Shown: positions 9,392-19,017, numbered from the stretch's first letter. The stretch is DNA of 64,000 nt from Empedobacter falsenii (GCF_019308355.1 NZ_JAAGKM010000005.1:1-64000); one strand, 5' to 3'. Notes: generated by a model not told the origin, from the sequence alone. Program-made: numbers and translations.

Positions 9392-11345
9392 TCGAGAAAT
9401 AACCTTGTTGAGAGGTTTTCCATAAAACAGAATCAGAAGTTTTTTCGAGTTCTGTAACAATAGAAGGGTAGTTGCTGGCATCAGCAATTACCCTTTTTAA
9501 ATTTTCATTATTTTCGAAAGGATAAAGCCTTGATTGATGAATTAACACATAAAAAGGAATATCAGAATGTTCTTCATTTAATAAGAGCTTAAATGACTTC
9601 GTTTCAATAGAATTTGGATGTTTGATAAAATGTTGATGTTTAAAGTCTGAATCATAAGAGTAGAAACTAACATCTTTTATTCTTTCGTGGATTTTATATG
9701 GTTTAATCGTAAAATTATATGTTTTTTCATCTAAAGGATTTTCACTTAAAATGCTTAAACTTCGTTGATTTCTTATGCCGATAATACTATTCTTGTATTG
9801 ATTAAAAACGATTAATTCATTCGAATGATTGAGTTGATTAATTTGGTGAAATCGTTCCACTTGAATTAGAAATAAAGAAATTAAACAAACAAATAATGCT
9901 AGTTTAGATTTTTTTAGGAACAATGGTTTTGATGCATATAAAATAACGCCAATCAAAATTGCGGTAAATAAACTGATGTAAACATCTTTTGCAATAAACT
10001 TGAAGTTCGCTAACCAATAAATATATTGATTTGAGTAATAGATAAAATGATTGAAAATCCATGTATAGATTGGAATATTAAGATCGAAAATGATGAGAAG
10101 AATACTAATTATTCCGCCACAAATCATAAAAAAGGAAGCAGGAATCAAGACTAAATTTCCAAATAAAAACAATCCTGAAAATTGATTAAAATACAAGACC
10201 GAAATTGGTAAAGTTCCTAATTGAGCAGATAAACTTGTTTCAATCATAATCTTGATTTTCTTCAGGAAACTATTTTTAACTTTCCAATAATACTCAAAAA
10301 TTGGATTGAGCCAAACAATGAAAAAGACCGCTGAAAAACTCAATTGAAAGCCAACATCAAACAAATAATTAGGTTGAAAAACTAGAATGATAAAAGCAGA
10401 AAGTGAAAGTGTGTGAAAAATATTTTTTGGTCGGTTGAGTAATTCGCTAATATAATAAATGGTAATCATCAACGCAGAACGAAAAACTGGCGGTTGTAAT
10501 TCGACATAAAAAGCAAAGATCCAGATAAATATTAAGCTAATAATTATTCTAATTTTTCGACCTTGTTTTAGCTTTAATAATGGTTGTAAAACGAATTGTA
10601 AAATCATGTAAATCATCATCACATGTAAACCAGAAATGGATAAAATATGCACAACTCCTGTTGCTACATAACTTTGATTGAGTTCTTGCGAAAGCTCTGT
10701 TCTATCACCCAAAAGCATAGACGAAATAATCGCTCTACTTTCAAGGGAATAACCTTGTTCTGTTAGTTCTTTTCGAATCTTGACTTTCGATTTGGCAACC
10801 CAATTTCGAAATCCATTTCCTTCTTTGTGAATAGAAATAATTTCATTTGTAAAGATTTGAGAATAAATTCGTTTTCTGTTTAAGAAACGTTTATAATCAA
10901 ATTGATATGGATTTAACGGTTCTTGGATTTCTCTTTTTTCTCCTAAAATTATGATTTCATCATTGGGATATAAAATTTGTTGTTGAGGTTTGATATGAAG
11001 TAAAATTTGCTCATTCGTTTCAATATCTTTTACAACGTAATTGGTATATTTTTCGGTAGAATTAGAACTATAAACGACTTTTAGTAAATGAATTCTCGAA
11101 ACAGATTCGAAATCAATTTTTGAATGTCTATTATAATTTTGATGAATATAATAGCCTAAAATCATCGAAATGCCTAAAAAAGTGATTATATTTTGACGAT
11201 TATTATTTTTTAACAAAGAGATAAAAAGTAGAATAATTAATGAAAAAAATATAATTCGTAAATTTGTAGCAGGAATTAATAATTCGGATAAAATTATTCC
11301 GATTGAGAAACAAATTGTTAGGGTAAAAAAGAGATACTTTTTCAT
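9381..11345 (-). CDS. comEC: ComEC/Rec2-family competence protein
   Basis: This 654-residue polytopic membrane protein has two N-terminal helices, a DUF4131-like soluble segment (about 60-200), then the Competence domain with the conserved SISGLHVMMIY (about residue 235). Many membrane helices follow. It should form the inner-membrane channel for single-stranded DNA uptake. The C-terminal metallo-beta-lactamase domain seen in Bacillus ComEC is absent, as in most Bacteroidota homologues. The C-terminal 150 residues are soluble and show no HxHxDH motif. The gene is monocistronic and converges on the thioredoxin gene. Confidence 0.88.
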   Translation of the reverse strand: MKKYLFFTLTICFSIGIILSELLIPATNLRIIFFSLIILLFISLLKNNNRQNIITFLGISMILGYYIHQNYNRHSKIDFESVSRIHLLKVVYSSNSTEKYTNYVVKDIETNEQILLHIKPQQQILYPNDEIIILGEKREIQEPLNPYQFDYKRFLNRKRIYSQIFTNEIISIHKEGNGFRNWVAKSKVKIRKELTEQGYSLESRAIISSMLLGDRTELSQELNQSYVATGVVHILSISGLHVMMIYMILQFVLQPLLKLKQGRKIRIIISLIFIWIFAFYVELQPPVFRSALMITIYYISELLNRPKNIFHTLSLSAFIILVFQPNYLFDVGFQLSFSAVFFIVWLNPIFEYYWKVKNSFLKKIKIMIETSLSAQLGTLPISVLYFNQFSGLFLFGNLVLIPASFFMICGGIISILLIIFDLNIPIYTWIFNHFIYYSNQYIYWLANFKFIAKDVYISLFTAILIGVILYASKPLFLKKSKLALFVCLISLFLIQVERFHQINQLNHSNELIVFNQYKNSIIGIRNQRSLSILSENPLDEKTYNFTIKPYKIHERIKDVSFYSYDSDFKHQHFIKHPNSIETKSFKLLLNEEHSDIPFYVLIHQSRLYPFENNENLKRVIADASNYPSIVTELEKTSDSVLWKTSQQGYFSIKF

Positions 11346-11421
11346 CCTAATAATTTATAAATTTTTTTACAAATAGTAGGTTTTAATTATTTGTAAATGA
11401 ATTGATTAAAAAAATAAAAAA

Positions 11422-11859
11422 ATGAAGAAGATTCTTATATTAATTGTGTTATTTTTTACTCAAATGGCAATGGCTCAAATTGATGTAAAACTATCAATCA
11501 CAAACCTTAAGAAAATGAAAGGAAATTTGGCTATAGAGTTTTATAGAAATGTAGAAAATTATACAAAAGGTCAAAATGCATTTAAGAAATTGTACGTTCC
11601 AGTTGCTGATATAGACAAGTATGAAACGGTTTTTAAAGATATTGAACCAACATTTTATGCGGTAAAAGTGTTTTTGGATACGAACAATAACAAAAAATTA
11701 GACAAAAGTTTTTTAGGCGTTCGTAAAGAACCTTATGGTTTTTCGAAAAACTTGGATCCTATTTTGCGCGAGCCAACTTTTGAGGAAGCTAAAGTAGAAA
11801 TGACCGAAGAAAATAACACAATTGTAATCAAATTAAACAATAACAAAGGCGAAGAATAA
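11422..11859 (+). CDS. DUF2141 family exported protein
   Basis: This 145-residue protein has a signal peptide (MKKILILIVLFFTQMAMAQ) followed by a single DUF2141 domain: a beta-sandwich with the characteristic stretch YAVKVFLDTNNNKKLDKSF, then GVRKEPYGFSK. The FLDxNxNxKLD segment resembles a calcium-loop-like turn seen across the family. The function of the family is unknown. The gene stands alone between comEC and the sigma-factor locus and ends in its own terminator. Confidence 0.85.
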   Translation: MKKILILIVLFFTQMAMAQIDVKLSITNLKKMKGNLAIEFYRNVENYTKGQNAFKKLYVPVADIDKYETVFKDIEPTFYAVKVFLDTNNNKKLDKSFLGVRKEPYGFSKNLDPILREPTFEEAKVEMTEENNTIVIKLNNNKGEE

Positions 11860-11876
11860 TCTTCGTCTTTTTTTGT
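11842..11876 (+). terminator. Terminator after the DUF2141 gene
   Basis: A stem formed by GCGAAGA and TCTTCGT, flanked by A and T runs ending TTTTTTTG. It starts within the last codons of the DUF2141 gene and ends at the stop codon of the convergent gene, so it may serve both. Confidence 0.7.
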
Positions 11877-13225
11877 TAAAACTTAATTGAAAAACCTAAA
11901 TTTAATCCTAATAAAGATGGGTTTTTAGCGTCAACATTTTTCAATGGATTTAGCATATATCTATAGTTTGGTTCAAGGTTAATGCTTGATTTATTCGATA
12001 AATTATACTCTAATTTAACACCTGCATTCGCGCTATAACTCATATCATTCAAGTTGCTTGCCTCACCCAATTTATATTGAGATCTTGTGTTAACATCAGC
12101 CAAAGAAATCGTATTTTTTGTGACTACATAATAACTTCCACCAGCTGTTGCAAGAAGATTAAATTTATCAAAACTCGCTAATTTGTATTCAACTTCTAAC
12201 GGAATCTCGATATAATGCACTTTTTGCTCCATATTATTTGTTTCAGAAGACAACATTGTCATTGTTGTATGTGATATATTATCACCTACAACTCGAATAT
12301 TCGAATGATATGTGATATTGTTAGATGATTTTGGCATGCTTGCAGAAAGTGCATAAACACCTGTATTGATTCCCGAATTTATATTGGTTGTATTTTGTTC
12401 CAACTCAACTTTTGCAATTCCCGAACGAACATTTATCTTATCATTTAATCGAACAGAAACTTTTGCGCCATAAGCAACTGTAATGTTATTTTTGATGTTG
12501 TAATCATTAAATTCATTTGCTAAAATAGATTTTGATTCTAACACTTTTGTTGGATTGATGTACGAAGAAATCGTCAGAAGTGGAGATTTCTGTTTGATTT
12601 CTACTTTCTCTTTCTTTTTTTCCTCTTCTTGAAGAACTAATTCTAATGGTTTTTCTTCTAAAATTTTAGGATTAGTTTCTTTTTCAGAAACTTCATTTTT
12701 TGGATTGATTGAAGAATTATTTTGTACAAAATTATCTTTTTGAGTTGAATTCTTTTGAGATAATTCTAGTGTTTTATCTTCTTTTTGATTTGGAATTGTA
12801 TTCGAAAATAAAGTTGATTCTCCAATTATATTTTCAAAATATGAACTTGAACTTTGAATTATTTTTTGATTTGATTCAGTCGATTTTTTTACAGAAGAAA
12901 CAATCTTATTATCAAAAGACTTTTCATTTGTATGTTCAATATTATTCCAATCTTTTTTGATAGATTCTTTAGAAGTCGATTTCGTTTTTACAACTTCATT
13001 AGTCGGAGTATGATTAACGTTAACCGCATCATTTTGATTAAAATAATAAATAGAAATTCCCGCAACTAAACACGCTGCTGTAGAACCAATCCAATAAAAT
13101 AAAGGAATGATGCGTTTTTTCTTTTCTTTCTCGTCTAATTTCTCTTGAATATTTTTCCAAGCATCCAAAGGAGGAAGTTGTGGTTGCGAGAGTTTATCTT
13201 TAATATGTTGATCAAATTTGTTCAT
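11876..13225 (-). CDS. Putative membrane anti-sigma partner ending in a beta-barrel domain
   Basis: This 449-residue protein has a short cytoplasmic N-terminus (1-38, with LPPLDAWKNIQEKLDEKEKK) and one membrane helix (about 40-62). A long Lys/Glu/Asn/Ser-rich linker follows (70-213). The C-terminal region (about 214-449) has alternating beta strands, is rich in Tyr/Asn and ends in a final Phe (GLNLGFSIKF), as outer-membrane barrels do. The first 14 bases overlap the end of an ECF sigma gene, so the N-terminus is a reasonable candidate for an anti-sigma segment. Assignment as anti-sigma factor is inference from position and topology; no zinc-binding motif (HxxxCxxC) is visible. Confidence 0.6.
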   Translation of the reverse strand: MNKFDQHIKDKLSQPQLPPLDAWKNIQEKLDEKEKKKRIIPLFYWIGSTAACLVAGISIYYFNQNDAVNVNHTPTNEVVKTKSTSKESIKKDWNNIEHTNEKSFDNKIVSSVKKSTESNQKIIQSSSSYFENIIGESTLFSNTIPNQKEDKTLELSQKNSTQKDNFVQNNSSINPKNEVSEKETNPKILEEKPLELVLQEEEKKKEKVEIKQKSPLLTISSYINPTKVLESKSILANEFNDYNIKNNITVAYGAKVSVRLNDKINVRSGIAKVELEQNTTNINSGINTGVYALSASMPKSSNNITYHSNIRVVGDNISHTTMTMLSSETNNMEQKVHYIEIPLEVEYKLASFDKFNLLATAGGSYYVVTKNTISLADVNTRSQYKLGEASNLNDMSYSANAGVKLEYNLSNKSSINLEPNYRYMLNPLKNVDAKNPSLLGLNLGFSIKF

Positions 13226-13769
13226 CTTCTGTGACAGTTTTTAATTGATTGAGTTTTTGTTTTAATAAATTTCGTGCTCTTGATAAGTTTGATTTTGAAG
13301 TTCCAACCGAAATGGTCAGCATTTCTGCAATTTCTTGGTGCGAATATTCTTCAAAAACGTAGAGGTTAAAAACTTGCCTATATTGTGGTGGAAGATTATG
13401 AACGGCTTCTAACAACTGTTGATAATCAAAATCTTCTTCAACTTCGTCGTCATCTTCCTGTGTGATAATGAGATTTTCGAAATCTTCAAAAGGTAAATTA
13501 TTCTTCTTTTTTAGTTTTTCTAAATTAAGATTTACCATTATCCGTTTCATCCAACCTTCAAAAGATCCTTCGAACTTGAATTGATTTATTTTATTGAAGA
13601 TATGAATAAAACCCTCTTGAAAAATATCTTGCGCATCTTCGTAATTTTCGGCATAACGAAGACAGATCGAGAACAAAACAGGCGAAAACTCAACATAAAT
13701 TTCTTCTTGAGCTTTTCTATTTTGTTCTTGACATTGCTTGATTAAAATTTCAAGAGAGTCACTATTCAA
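13212..13769 (-). CDS. ECF-type RNA polymerase sigma factor
   Basis: This 185-residue sigma-70 family protein has region 2 at about residues 25-95 (CLRYAENYEDAQDIFQEGFIHIF) and region 4 at about 120-178 (LPPQYRQVFNLYVFEEYSHQEIAEML, then GTSKSNLSRARNLLKQKL). Regions 1 and 3 are absent, as in extracytoplasmic-function sigma factors. It is the first gene of a two-gene unit with the membrane protein at 11876-13225, overlapping it by 14 bases, so the two are translationally coupled. The target regulon cannot be read from this window. Confidence 0.92.
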   Translation of the reverse strand: MNSDSLEILIKQCQEQNRKAQEEIYVEFSPVLFSICLRYAENYEDAQDIFQEGFIHIFNKINQFKFEGSFEGWMKRIMVNLNLEKLKKKNNLPFEDFENLIITQEDDDEVEEDFDYQQLLEAVHNLPPQYRQVFNLYVFEEYSHQEIAEMLTISVGTSKSNLSRARNLLKQKLNQLKTVTEDEQI

Positions 13770-13782
13770 AACTTATTGGACT

Positions 13783-14223
13783 TTATTTTTCTTTGATATT
13801 TAACACAATTGAGTCATAAATTGGTTCAGTTGAATTTGGTTTATTTCCCGTCCAAAATCTTAATGTGTACTCACCAGCTTCTTTAGGTGTAAACTTCAAA
13901 GTTTTTGTTTCGTACGAAGTATTTTGCGTGCAGTTTCCATTACTTTGACTTGCATAAACACCAATGTTGTGTTTAAAAGTTGTACTTCCTTGTAAAGAGC
14001 TAAATTGAATAAAATTTTGACAAGAATTTGTTTTTTCGTACGTTACTCGAATATTTGTAGTTTTTCCTACTGGCTGAATAGAGTCTTCATGAACATTAAT
14101 TGCCGTTGTTGCTAAAAAACCATAATTCATATAATCTGAGTCATCATTATTTAAACAACTAAATGTTGATAAACCTAAAATACCTATCAAAGCAAACATG
14201 CTTAATCTTTTCATTAATTTCAT
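13783..14223 (-). CDS. Putative lipoprotein, function unknown
   Basis: This 146-residue protein begins with a lipoprotein signal (MKRLSMFALIGILGLSTFSC, lipobox Cys at about residue 23), followed by the acidic LNNDDSD typical of exported Bacteroidota lipoproteins. The rest is predicted beta-rich with one Cys pair candidate (SCQNF, NCTQN) and looks like a small immunoglobulin-like sandwich. It lies 13 bases upstream of the ECF sigma gene on the same strand and could be co-transcribed with it. I do not recognise a family. Confidence 0.7.
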   Translation of the reverse strand: MKLMKRLSMFALIGILGLSTFSCLNNDDSDYMNYGFLATTAINVHEDSIQPVGKTTNIRVTYEKTNSCQNFIQFSSLQGSTTFKHNIGVYASQSNGNCTQNTSYETKTLKFTPKEAGEYTLRFWTGNKPNSTEPIYDSIVLNIKEK

Positions 14224-14470
14224 TGTATGAGTTTTAATCGTTATAAAAATAAGATATAGATTTTAGAAAAGGTTGCGTGAAAGAATAAGAAATTAACATA
14301 TAGAATAAGAAATCCCCTTGAAAATCAAGAGGATTACCTTTGTTAGAATAGGTGTAAACTTTAATTAAGTCAATCCTGAAACATTTTAATAATTAGATCT
14401 GAATGACATCTATAGCTTACAAGATTTAAAAAACAATAAAAGGTTGCGTCAAACTTTTACTTTTTTTTAA
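14224..14470. other. Intergenic stretch with hairpin and 12-base direct repeat
   Basis: AAAAGGTTGCGT occurs at 14267-14278 and again at 14438-14449. Between them, 14311-14335 forms an 11-base stem with one mismatch and an AAA loop. No gene is seen. The hairpin lacks a clean T run on either side. Confidence 0.45.
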
Positions 14471-15583
14471 TTATTTTTTTAAGTCCTCAGTAATTAGTGA
14501 AGCGGTTCTTTCTGAAGCGCCAATTCCACCAAGTTTATGATACAATTCTTCATAGCTTTTCATGATTTTTTCTCGTTTAGGAGAATTTAAAATTAAATCT
14601 AATTCTCGTTTGATATTTTCGTAAGTTAAATCATATTGAATCAACTCTTTCACCACTTCTTCATCCATAATCAAGTTCACCAACGAAATAAAACGAATGT
14701 TTTTTACAACACGTTTTCCGATTTCGTACGAAATTGCATTTCCTTTGTAGCAAACAACTTCTGGAACTTTCAGTAAAGCAGTTTCTAAAGTTGCTGTTCC
14801 TGATGTAACCAAAGCTGCATGAGAAACGCGCAATAAATCGTAGGTTTTATTCTCTACAATTTTCAAATCATTTTCTGCAATTTTTTTATAATTTTCGATT
14901 GGTTGAGATGGAGCACCCGCCACAACAAATTGATAATCGGGAAAATCTTTTTCAACAGAAAGCATTAAAGGTAATTTGACTTTAATTTCTTGTGTTCGAC
15001 TTCCAGGAAGTAAAGCAATAATTGGTCTTTCGTCTAAATTATTGTCTTTTCTAAATTGTTGTTCATCAATTGGCGGAAGATTATTCAACGAATCCAATAA
15101 TGGATTTCCAACAAAATCTACTTTGTAATCGTAACGTTGATAAAATTCTTCTTCGAACGGAAGAATCACAAACATTTTGTCGACAACTTTTTTGATTTTA
15201 TGAACTCGACCAGTTTTCCAAGCCCAAATTTGTGGTGAAATATAATAGTAAACTTTAATTCCAAGACTTTTTACAAATTCAGCAATTCTTAAATTAAAAC
15301 CAGGATAATCAACTAAAATAACTGCATCTGGCTGATAAGTTTCGATGTCTTTTTTAGCAACCGAAATATTTCCTAAAATCGTTCTTAAATTCATTACAAC
15401 TTCAGCAAAACCCATAAACGCCAAATCTCTGTAATGTTTGACTAAAGTTCCGCCTTGCATTTGCATCAAATCTCCTCCCCAAAATCTGAATTCAGCTTGT
15501 GGATCTTTTAATTTTAATTTTTTCATTAAGTTCGATGCGTGCAAATCGCCCGAAGCTTCACCTGCAATGATATAGTATTTCAA
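14471..15583 (-). CDS. lpxB: Lipid-A-disaccharide synthase
   Basis: This 370-residue GT19 glycosyltransferase starts MKYYIIAGEASGDLHASNL, with the family motif GEASGD. It also shows VDYPGFNLR, YYISPQIWAWK and the C-terminal nucleotide-binding segment LLPGSRTQEIK ... VTSGTATLE. It joins UDP-diacylglucosamine and lipid X to make the lipid A disaccharide at the inner face of the cytoplasmic membrane. Length is normal. The gene is divergent from DUF2480 with about 100 bases between them, which must carry both promoters. Confidence 0.96.
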   Translation of the reverse strand: MKYYIIAGEASGDLHASNLMKKLKLKDPQAEFRFWGGDLMQMQGGTLVKHYRDLAFMGFAEVVMNLRTILGNISVAKKDIETYQPDAVILVDYPGFNLRIAEFVKSLGIKVYYYISPQIWAWKTGRVHKIKKVVDKMFVILPFEEEFYQRYDYKVDFVGNPLLDSLNNLPPIDEQQFRKDNNLDERPIIALLPGSRTQEIKVKLPLMLSVEKDFPDYQFVVAGAPSQPIENYKKIAENDLKIVENKTYDLLRVSHAALVTSGTATLETALLKVPEVVCYKGNAISYEIGKRVVKNIRFISLVNLIMDEEVVKELIQYDLTYENIKRELDLILNSPKREKIMKSYEELYHKLGGIGASERTASLITEDLKK

Positions 15584-15683
15584 TGGAAATCATTTTTCTT
15601 CTTACAAAGATAGGAGAAATCTATAAGTGGAGTAGATTTCAATGTTTTTTATTGCGTAAATTTACTCTTTCAAACAAAGAAAA

Positions 15684-16193
15684 ATGTCAGACGAAATTAT
15701 AAATAAAGTTGCCAATAGTAGTTTAGTAACAATTGATTTACAAGATTATTATCCTGATGGAGATCGTGTTGTTTTTGACTTGAAAGATTGGTTATATGAA
15801 GAATTGATTCTTAGAGAAAAGGATTTTAGAGAAAATCTGAAAAATCATGATTGGACACAATATCAAGATAAATATGTAGCGTTAACGTGTACTGCGGATG
15901 CGATTGTTCCGTCTTGGGCTTATTTGTTGGTCGCAACCTATTTGTCGCCAATTGCGAAACGAATTGTACACGGAAGCTTACAAGATTTAGATACGATTTT
16001 GTACACAGAAATTGTAGATCATTTGCCTTACGAAGATTATGTTGATGGAAAAATAATAGTGAAAGGTTGTTCACACAAGCCAGTTCCAGATTCGGCTTAT
16101 ATTCAGTTAATTGAACGTTTACAACCAATTGTAAGTTCGTTAATGTTTGGTGAAGCGTGTAGCACTGTTCCGCTTTATAAAAAGAAGAAATAA
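15684..16193 (+). CDS. DUF2480 family protein
   Basis: This 169-residue cytosolic protein matches DUF2480, a family confined to Bacteroidota (MSDEIINKVANSSLVTIDL start; FDLKDWLYEELILREKDFR; LTCTADAIVPSWAYLLV). Invariant-looking Cys residues occur in TCTAD, KGCSH and EACSTVPLYKKKK, which could bind metal, but no role has been established. It has no signal peptide. It is transcribed away from lpxB and ends in a strong bidirectional terminator shared with clpB. Confidence 0.85.
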   Translation: MSDEIINKVANSSLVTIDLQDYYPDGDRVVFDLKDWLYEELILREKDFRENLKNHDWTQYQDKYVALTCTADAIVPSWAYLLVATYLSPIAKRIVHGSLQDLDTILYTEIVDHLPYEDYVDGKIIVKGCSHKPVPDSAYIQLIERLQPIVSSLMFGEACSTVPLYKKKK

Positions 16194-16222
16194 AAAAATC
16201 CGCTCAACGAGCGGATTTTTTT
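16192..16222. terminator. Bidirectional terminator between DUF2480 and clpB
   Basis: A perfect stem AAAAAAATCCGCTC (left arm to 16205), loop AAC, GAGCGGATTTTTTT (16209-16222). The A and T runs make it functional on both strands, for DUF2480 and for clpB. It shares its ATCCGCT core with three other terminators in the window. Confidence 0.85.
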
Positions 16223-16247
16223 ACACATGAATAAAATCGTAATATAC

Positions 16248-18860
16248 TTATTGATTAGTTCTGAAAACTAATTTATTATCTCCAGATTTTTCTTCGAAAT
16301 AATCGATTAAAACCGCATCATTATCATTTATTGTTCCTTTTAAAATTTCTTTCGAAAGTTCATTTAATACATCTTGTTGAATAACTCGTTTCAATGGTCG
16401 TGCTCCAAATTGTGGATCGTAACCTTTTCTTGCTAAATAATCGACAGCTTCTGGCGTAATATCTAATGTAATATCGCGTTGTGCTAATTTCTTCGCAACT
16501 CCGCTTAAATAGATATTCACGATTCCGGAAATTTGGTTTTCGCTCAACGGACGGAACAAAATAATTTCATCAATACGATTCAAAAATTCTGGTCTAAAGT
16601 TTTGTTTCAATTCCTCAAAAACGACATCTTTTGTTTCATCATAAACTTGCGCCACATTATTTTCGTCAATATTCGAGAATTTATCCAAAATCGTATGAGA
16701 ACCAAAATTCGATGTCATAATGATAATCGTATTTTTAAAGTTAACCACACGACCTTTGTTGTCTGTCAAACGTCCGTCATCCAAAACTTGTAACAAAATA
16801 TTGAAAACATCTGGATGTGCCTTCTCAATTTCGTCCAACAAAATAACTGAATAAGGACGGCGACGAACCGCTTCTGTTAACTGACCACCTTCGTCGTAAC
16901 CAACGTAACCCGGAGGTGCCCCAACCAAGCGAGAAACTGCATGTCGCTCCTGATATTCGGACATGTCGATACGAGTCATTGCATTTTCATCATCGAATAA
17001 AAATTCAGCTAAGGCTTTTGCCAACTCAGTTTTCCCAACACCAGTTGAACCTAAGAATAAGAACGAACCAATTGGTTTTCCTTCGTCACTAAGACCTGCG
17101 CGAGAACGACGAATGGCATCAGAAACTGCTATAATTGCTTCTTCTTGACCTAAAACACGTTTGTGTAATTCGTTTTCTAAATTCAATAATTTTTCGCGAT
17201 CAGATTGCATCATTTTCTGAGCCGGAACTCCTGTCCATTTTGATACAACTTCTGCAATATCATCTGCATCAACAAACTCTTTTACTAGTTTGTTTTGTTT
17301 ATTTTCTTCTAGATTATGTTCAGCTTCTTCTAAATTATTTTTTGCATTAACTAAATCTTCAAACTCTAATTTGGAAGCTTTTGCATAGTCGTAATCTCGT
17401 TTTGCACGCTCAATTTCGAATTTGATATTTTCGATAGATTTTCTTAAATCTTGAACTTCATCGGCACGATTTCTTTCCGCTTCCCATTTCGAATTCAATT
17501 GATTTCTTTCATCTTGAAGATTAGATAATTCTTCTTTTAAAAGATTCAATTTTTTCTCGTCATTTTCGCGTTTTATCGCTTCAATTTCGATTTCTAACTG
17601 AATAATTCTACGATCTAATTTATCTAAATCTTCTGGTTTAGAATTCATTTCCATTCTCAACTTAGAAGCTGCTTCGTCCATCAAATCGATGGCCTTATCT
17701 GGTAAAAAACGATCTGTAATATAACGTGTTGATAATTTTACAGCCGCAATAATTGCCTCGTCTTTAATTCCAATTTTATGATGTTGCTCGTATTTATCTT
17801 TGATTCCACGCAAAATAGAAATTGCAGATTCTTCATCTGGTTCTTCAACCATTACTTTCTGGAAACGACGCTCTAAAGCTTTATCTTTTTCGAAATATTT
17901 TTGATATTCATTTAAAGTAGTAGCACCAATCGAGCGTAATTCGCCACGAGCCAAAGCAGGTTTTAGGATATTTGCTGCATCCATTGCGCCTTCTCCGCCA
18001 CCGCCAGCACCAACAAGCGTGTGAATCTCATCGATGAATAAAATAATTTCTCCATTCGAAGCGGTTACTTCTTTCACAACGGCTTTCAAACGCTCTTCGA
18101 ACTCACCTTTGTATTTTGCACCAGCAACCAAAGCTCCCATATCCAATGAAAAAATTTGTTTATTCAAAAGATTTTCAGGAACATCTCCATTGATGATACG
18201 ATGTGCTAAACCTTCTGCTATAGCGGTTTTACCAACACCTGGTTCACCAATAAGGATTGGGTTATTTTTTGTACGACGTGATAGAATTTGTAAAACACGA
18301 CGAATTTCTTCATCACGTCCAATTACAGGATCTAATTTTCCTTCTTTTGCTAAATCTGTTAAGTTTTTAGCGTATTTGTTTAATGAATTATATGTTCCTT
18401 CCGCGTTTTCAGAAGTTACTCTTTCTCCGTTTCTCAATTCTGTTACTAATTTTTTTGTGTTGTCGAATGTTACACCTCTATTTTTTAATAATTGACTTAC
18501 AGGCGATACATTCTTGATTATACCTAATAATAAATGCTCTAAGGTGATAAAATCATCGTTCATCTCTTTTGCAATTTCTTGTGCAGATTGCAAAATTTGG
18601 TTAGATGAATTGGAAAGATGATTTCCTTGTTGACCTTCTATTTTTGGATATTTATTGATTTCTAAATCCAACTCAGGTTTCAACATATCCATTTTTACAC
18701 CTTGTTTTTCTAAGATTAATGATAACACGTTTTCGTCAACATCTATCATTCCACCTAAAATATGAGCTGGTTCTATTGCTTGATTTTTTTGTGCAACTGC
18801 AATTTGCTGCGCTGCTTGAATCGCTTCACGACCCTTTATTGTAAATTGATTAAAATCCAT
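16248..18860 (-). CDS. clpB: ATP-dependent chaperone ClpB
   Basis: This 870-residue disaggregase has the full ClpB architecture: N-terminal Clp repeats (1-145), first AAA+ domain with Walker A GEPGVGKT (205-212) and Walker B LFIDEIHTL, and a coiled-coil middle domain (about 410-530). The second AAA+ domain carries Walker A GSTGVGKT (604-611) and ILLDEIEKA, followed by the small C-terminal D2 domain. The middle domain distinguishes it from ClpA/ClpC. It cooperates with DnaK to resolubilise aggregates. No CIRCE element is visible upstream. It is monocistronic. Confidence 0.97.
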   Translation of the reverse strand: MDFNQFTIKGREAIQAAQQIAVAQKNQAIEPAHILGGMIDVDENVLSLILEKQGVKMDMLKPELDLEINKYPKIEGQQGNHLSNSSNQILQSAQEIAKEMNDDFITLEHLLLGIIKNVSPVSQLLKNRGVTFDNTKKLVTELRNGERVTSENAEGTYNSLNKYAKNLTDLAKEGKLDPVIGRDEEIRRVLQILSRRTKNNPILIGEPGVGKTAIAEGLAHRIINGDVPENLLNKQIFSLDMGALVAGAKYKGEFEERLKAVVKEVTASNGEIILFIDEIHTLVGAGGGGEGAMDAANILKPALARGELRSIGATTLNEYQKYFEKDKALERRFQKVMVEEPDEESAISILRGIKDKYEQHHKIGIKDEAIIAAVKLSTRYITDRFLPDKAIDLMDEAASKLRMEMNSKPEDLDKLDRRIIQLEIEIEAIKRENDEKKLNLLKEELSNLQDERNQLNSKWEAERNRADEVQDLRKSIENIKFEIERAKRDYDYAKASKLEFEDLVNAKNNLEEAEHNLEENKQNKLVKEFVDADDIAEVVSKWTGVPAQKMMQSDREKLLNLENELHKRVLGQEEAIIAVSDAIRRSRAGLSDEGKPIGSFLFLGSTGVGKTELAKALAEFLFDDENAMTRIDMSEYQERHAVSRLVGAPPGYVGYDEGGQLTEAVRRRPYSVILLDEIEKAHPDVFNILLQVLDDGRLTDNKGRVVNFKNTIIIMTSNFGSHTILDKFSNIDENNVAQVYDETKDVVFEELKQNFRPEFLNRIDEIILFRPLSENQISGIVNIYLSGVAKKLAQRDITLDITPEAVDYLARKGYDPQFGARPLKRVIQQDVLNELSKEILKGTINDNDAVLIDYFEEKSGDNKLVFRTNQ

Positions 18861-18966
18861 TGGTTTTTAGTTTTTTATATTGGTTTTGTTTGGTGTATTT
18901 CATCAAAAAAAATTCCAAAGTAGAAATAAAACCTAAAAACTGACTTTTTGACTTTGTTGAATAAAA

Positions 18967-18995
18967 AAAGGAGACATTTTGTCAATATCTCCTTT
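18967..18995 (-). terminator. Terminator after cysK
   Basis: AAAGGAGA (18967-18974) pairs with TCTCCTTT (18988-18995) and is followed on the minus strand by a T-rich run. It lies 22 bases past the cysK stop codon and about 100 bases upstream of clpB. Confidence 0.7.
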
Positions 18996-19017
18996 CGTTT
19001 AAAAATTTTTATAGTAT

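Noticed and set aside
12709-12960. Plus-strand frame opposite the linker of the sigma-partner protein
   Set aside because: It is an antisense shadow of a low-complexity Lys/Asn-rich segment and is Leu/Phe/Tyr-rich without any domain.
18861-18960. CIRCE heat-shock operator ahead of clpB
   Set aside because: The TTAGCACTC-N9-GAGTGCTAA inverted repeat is not present.
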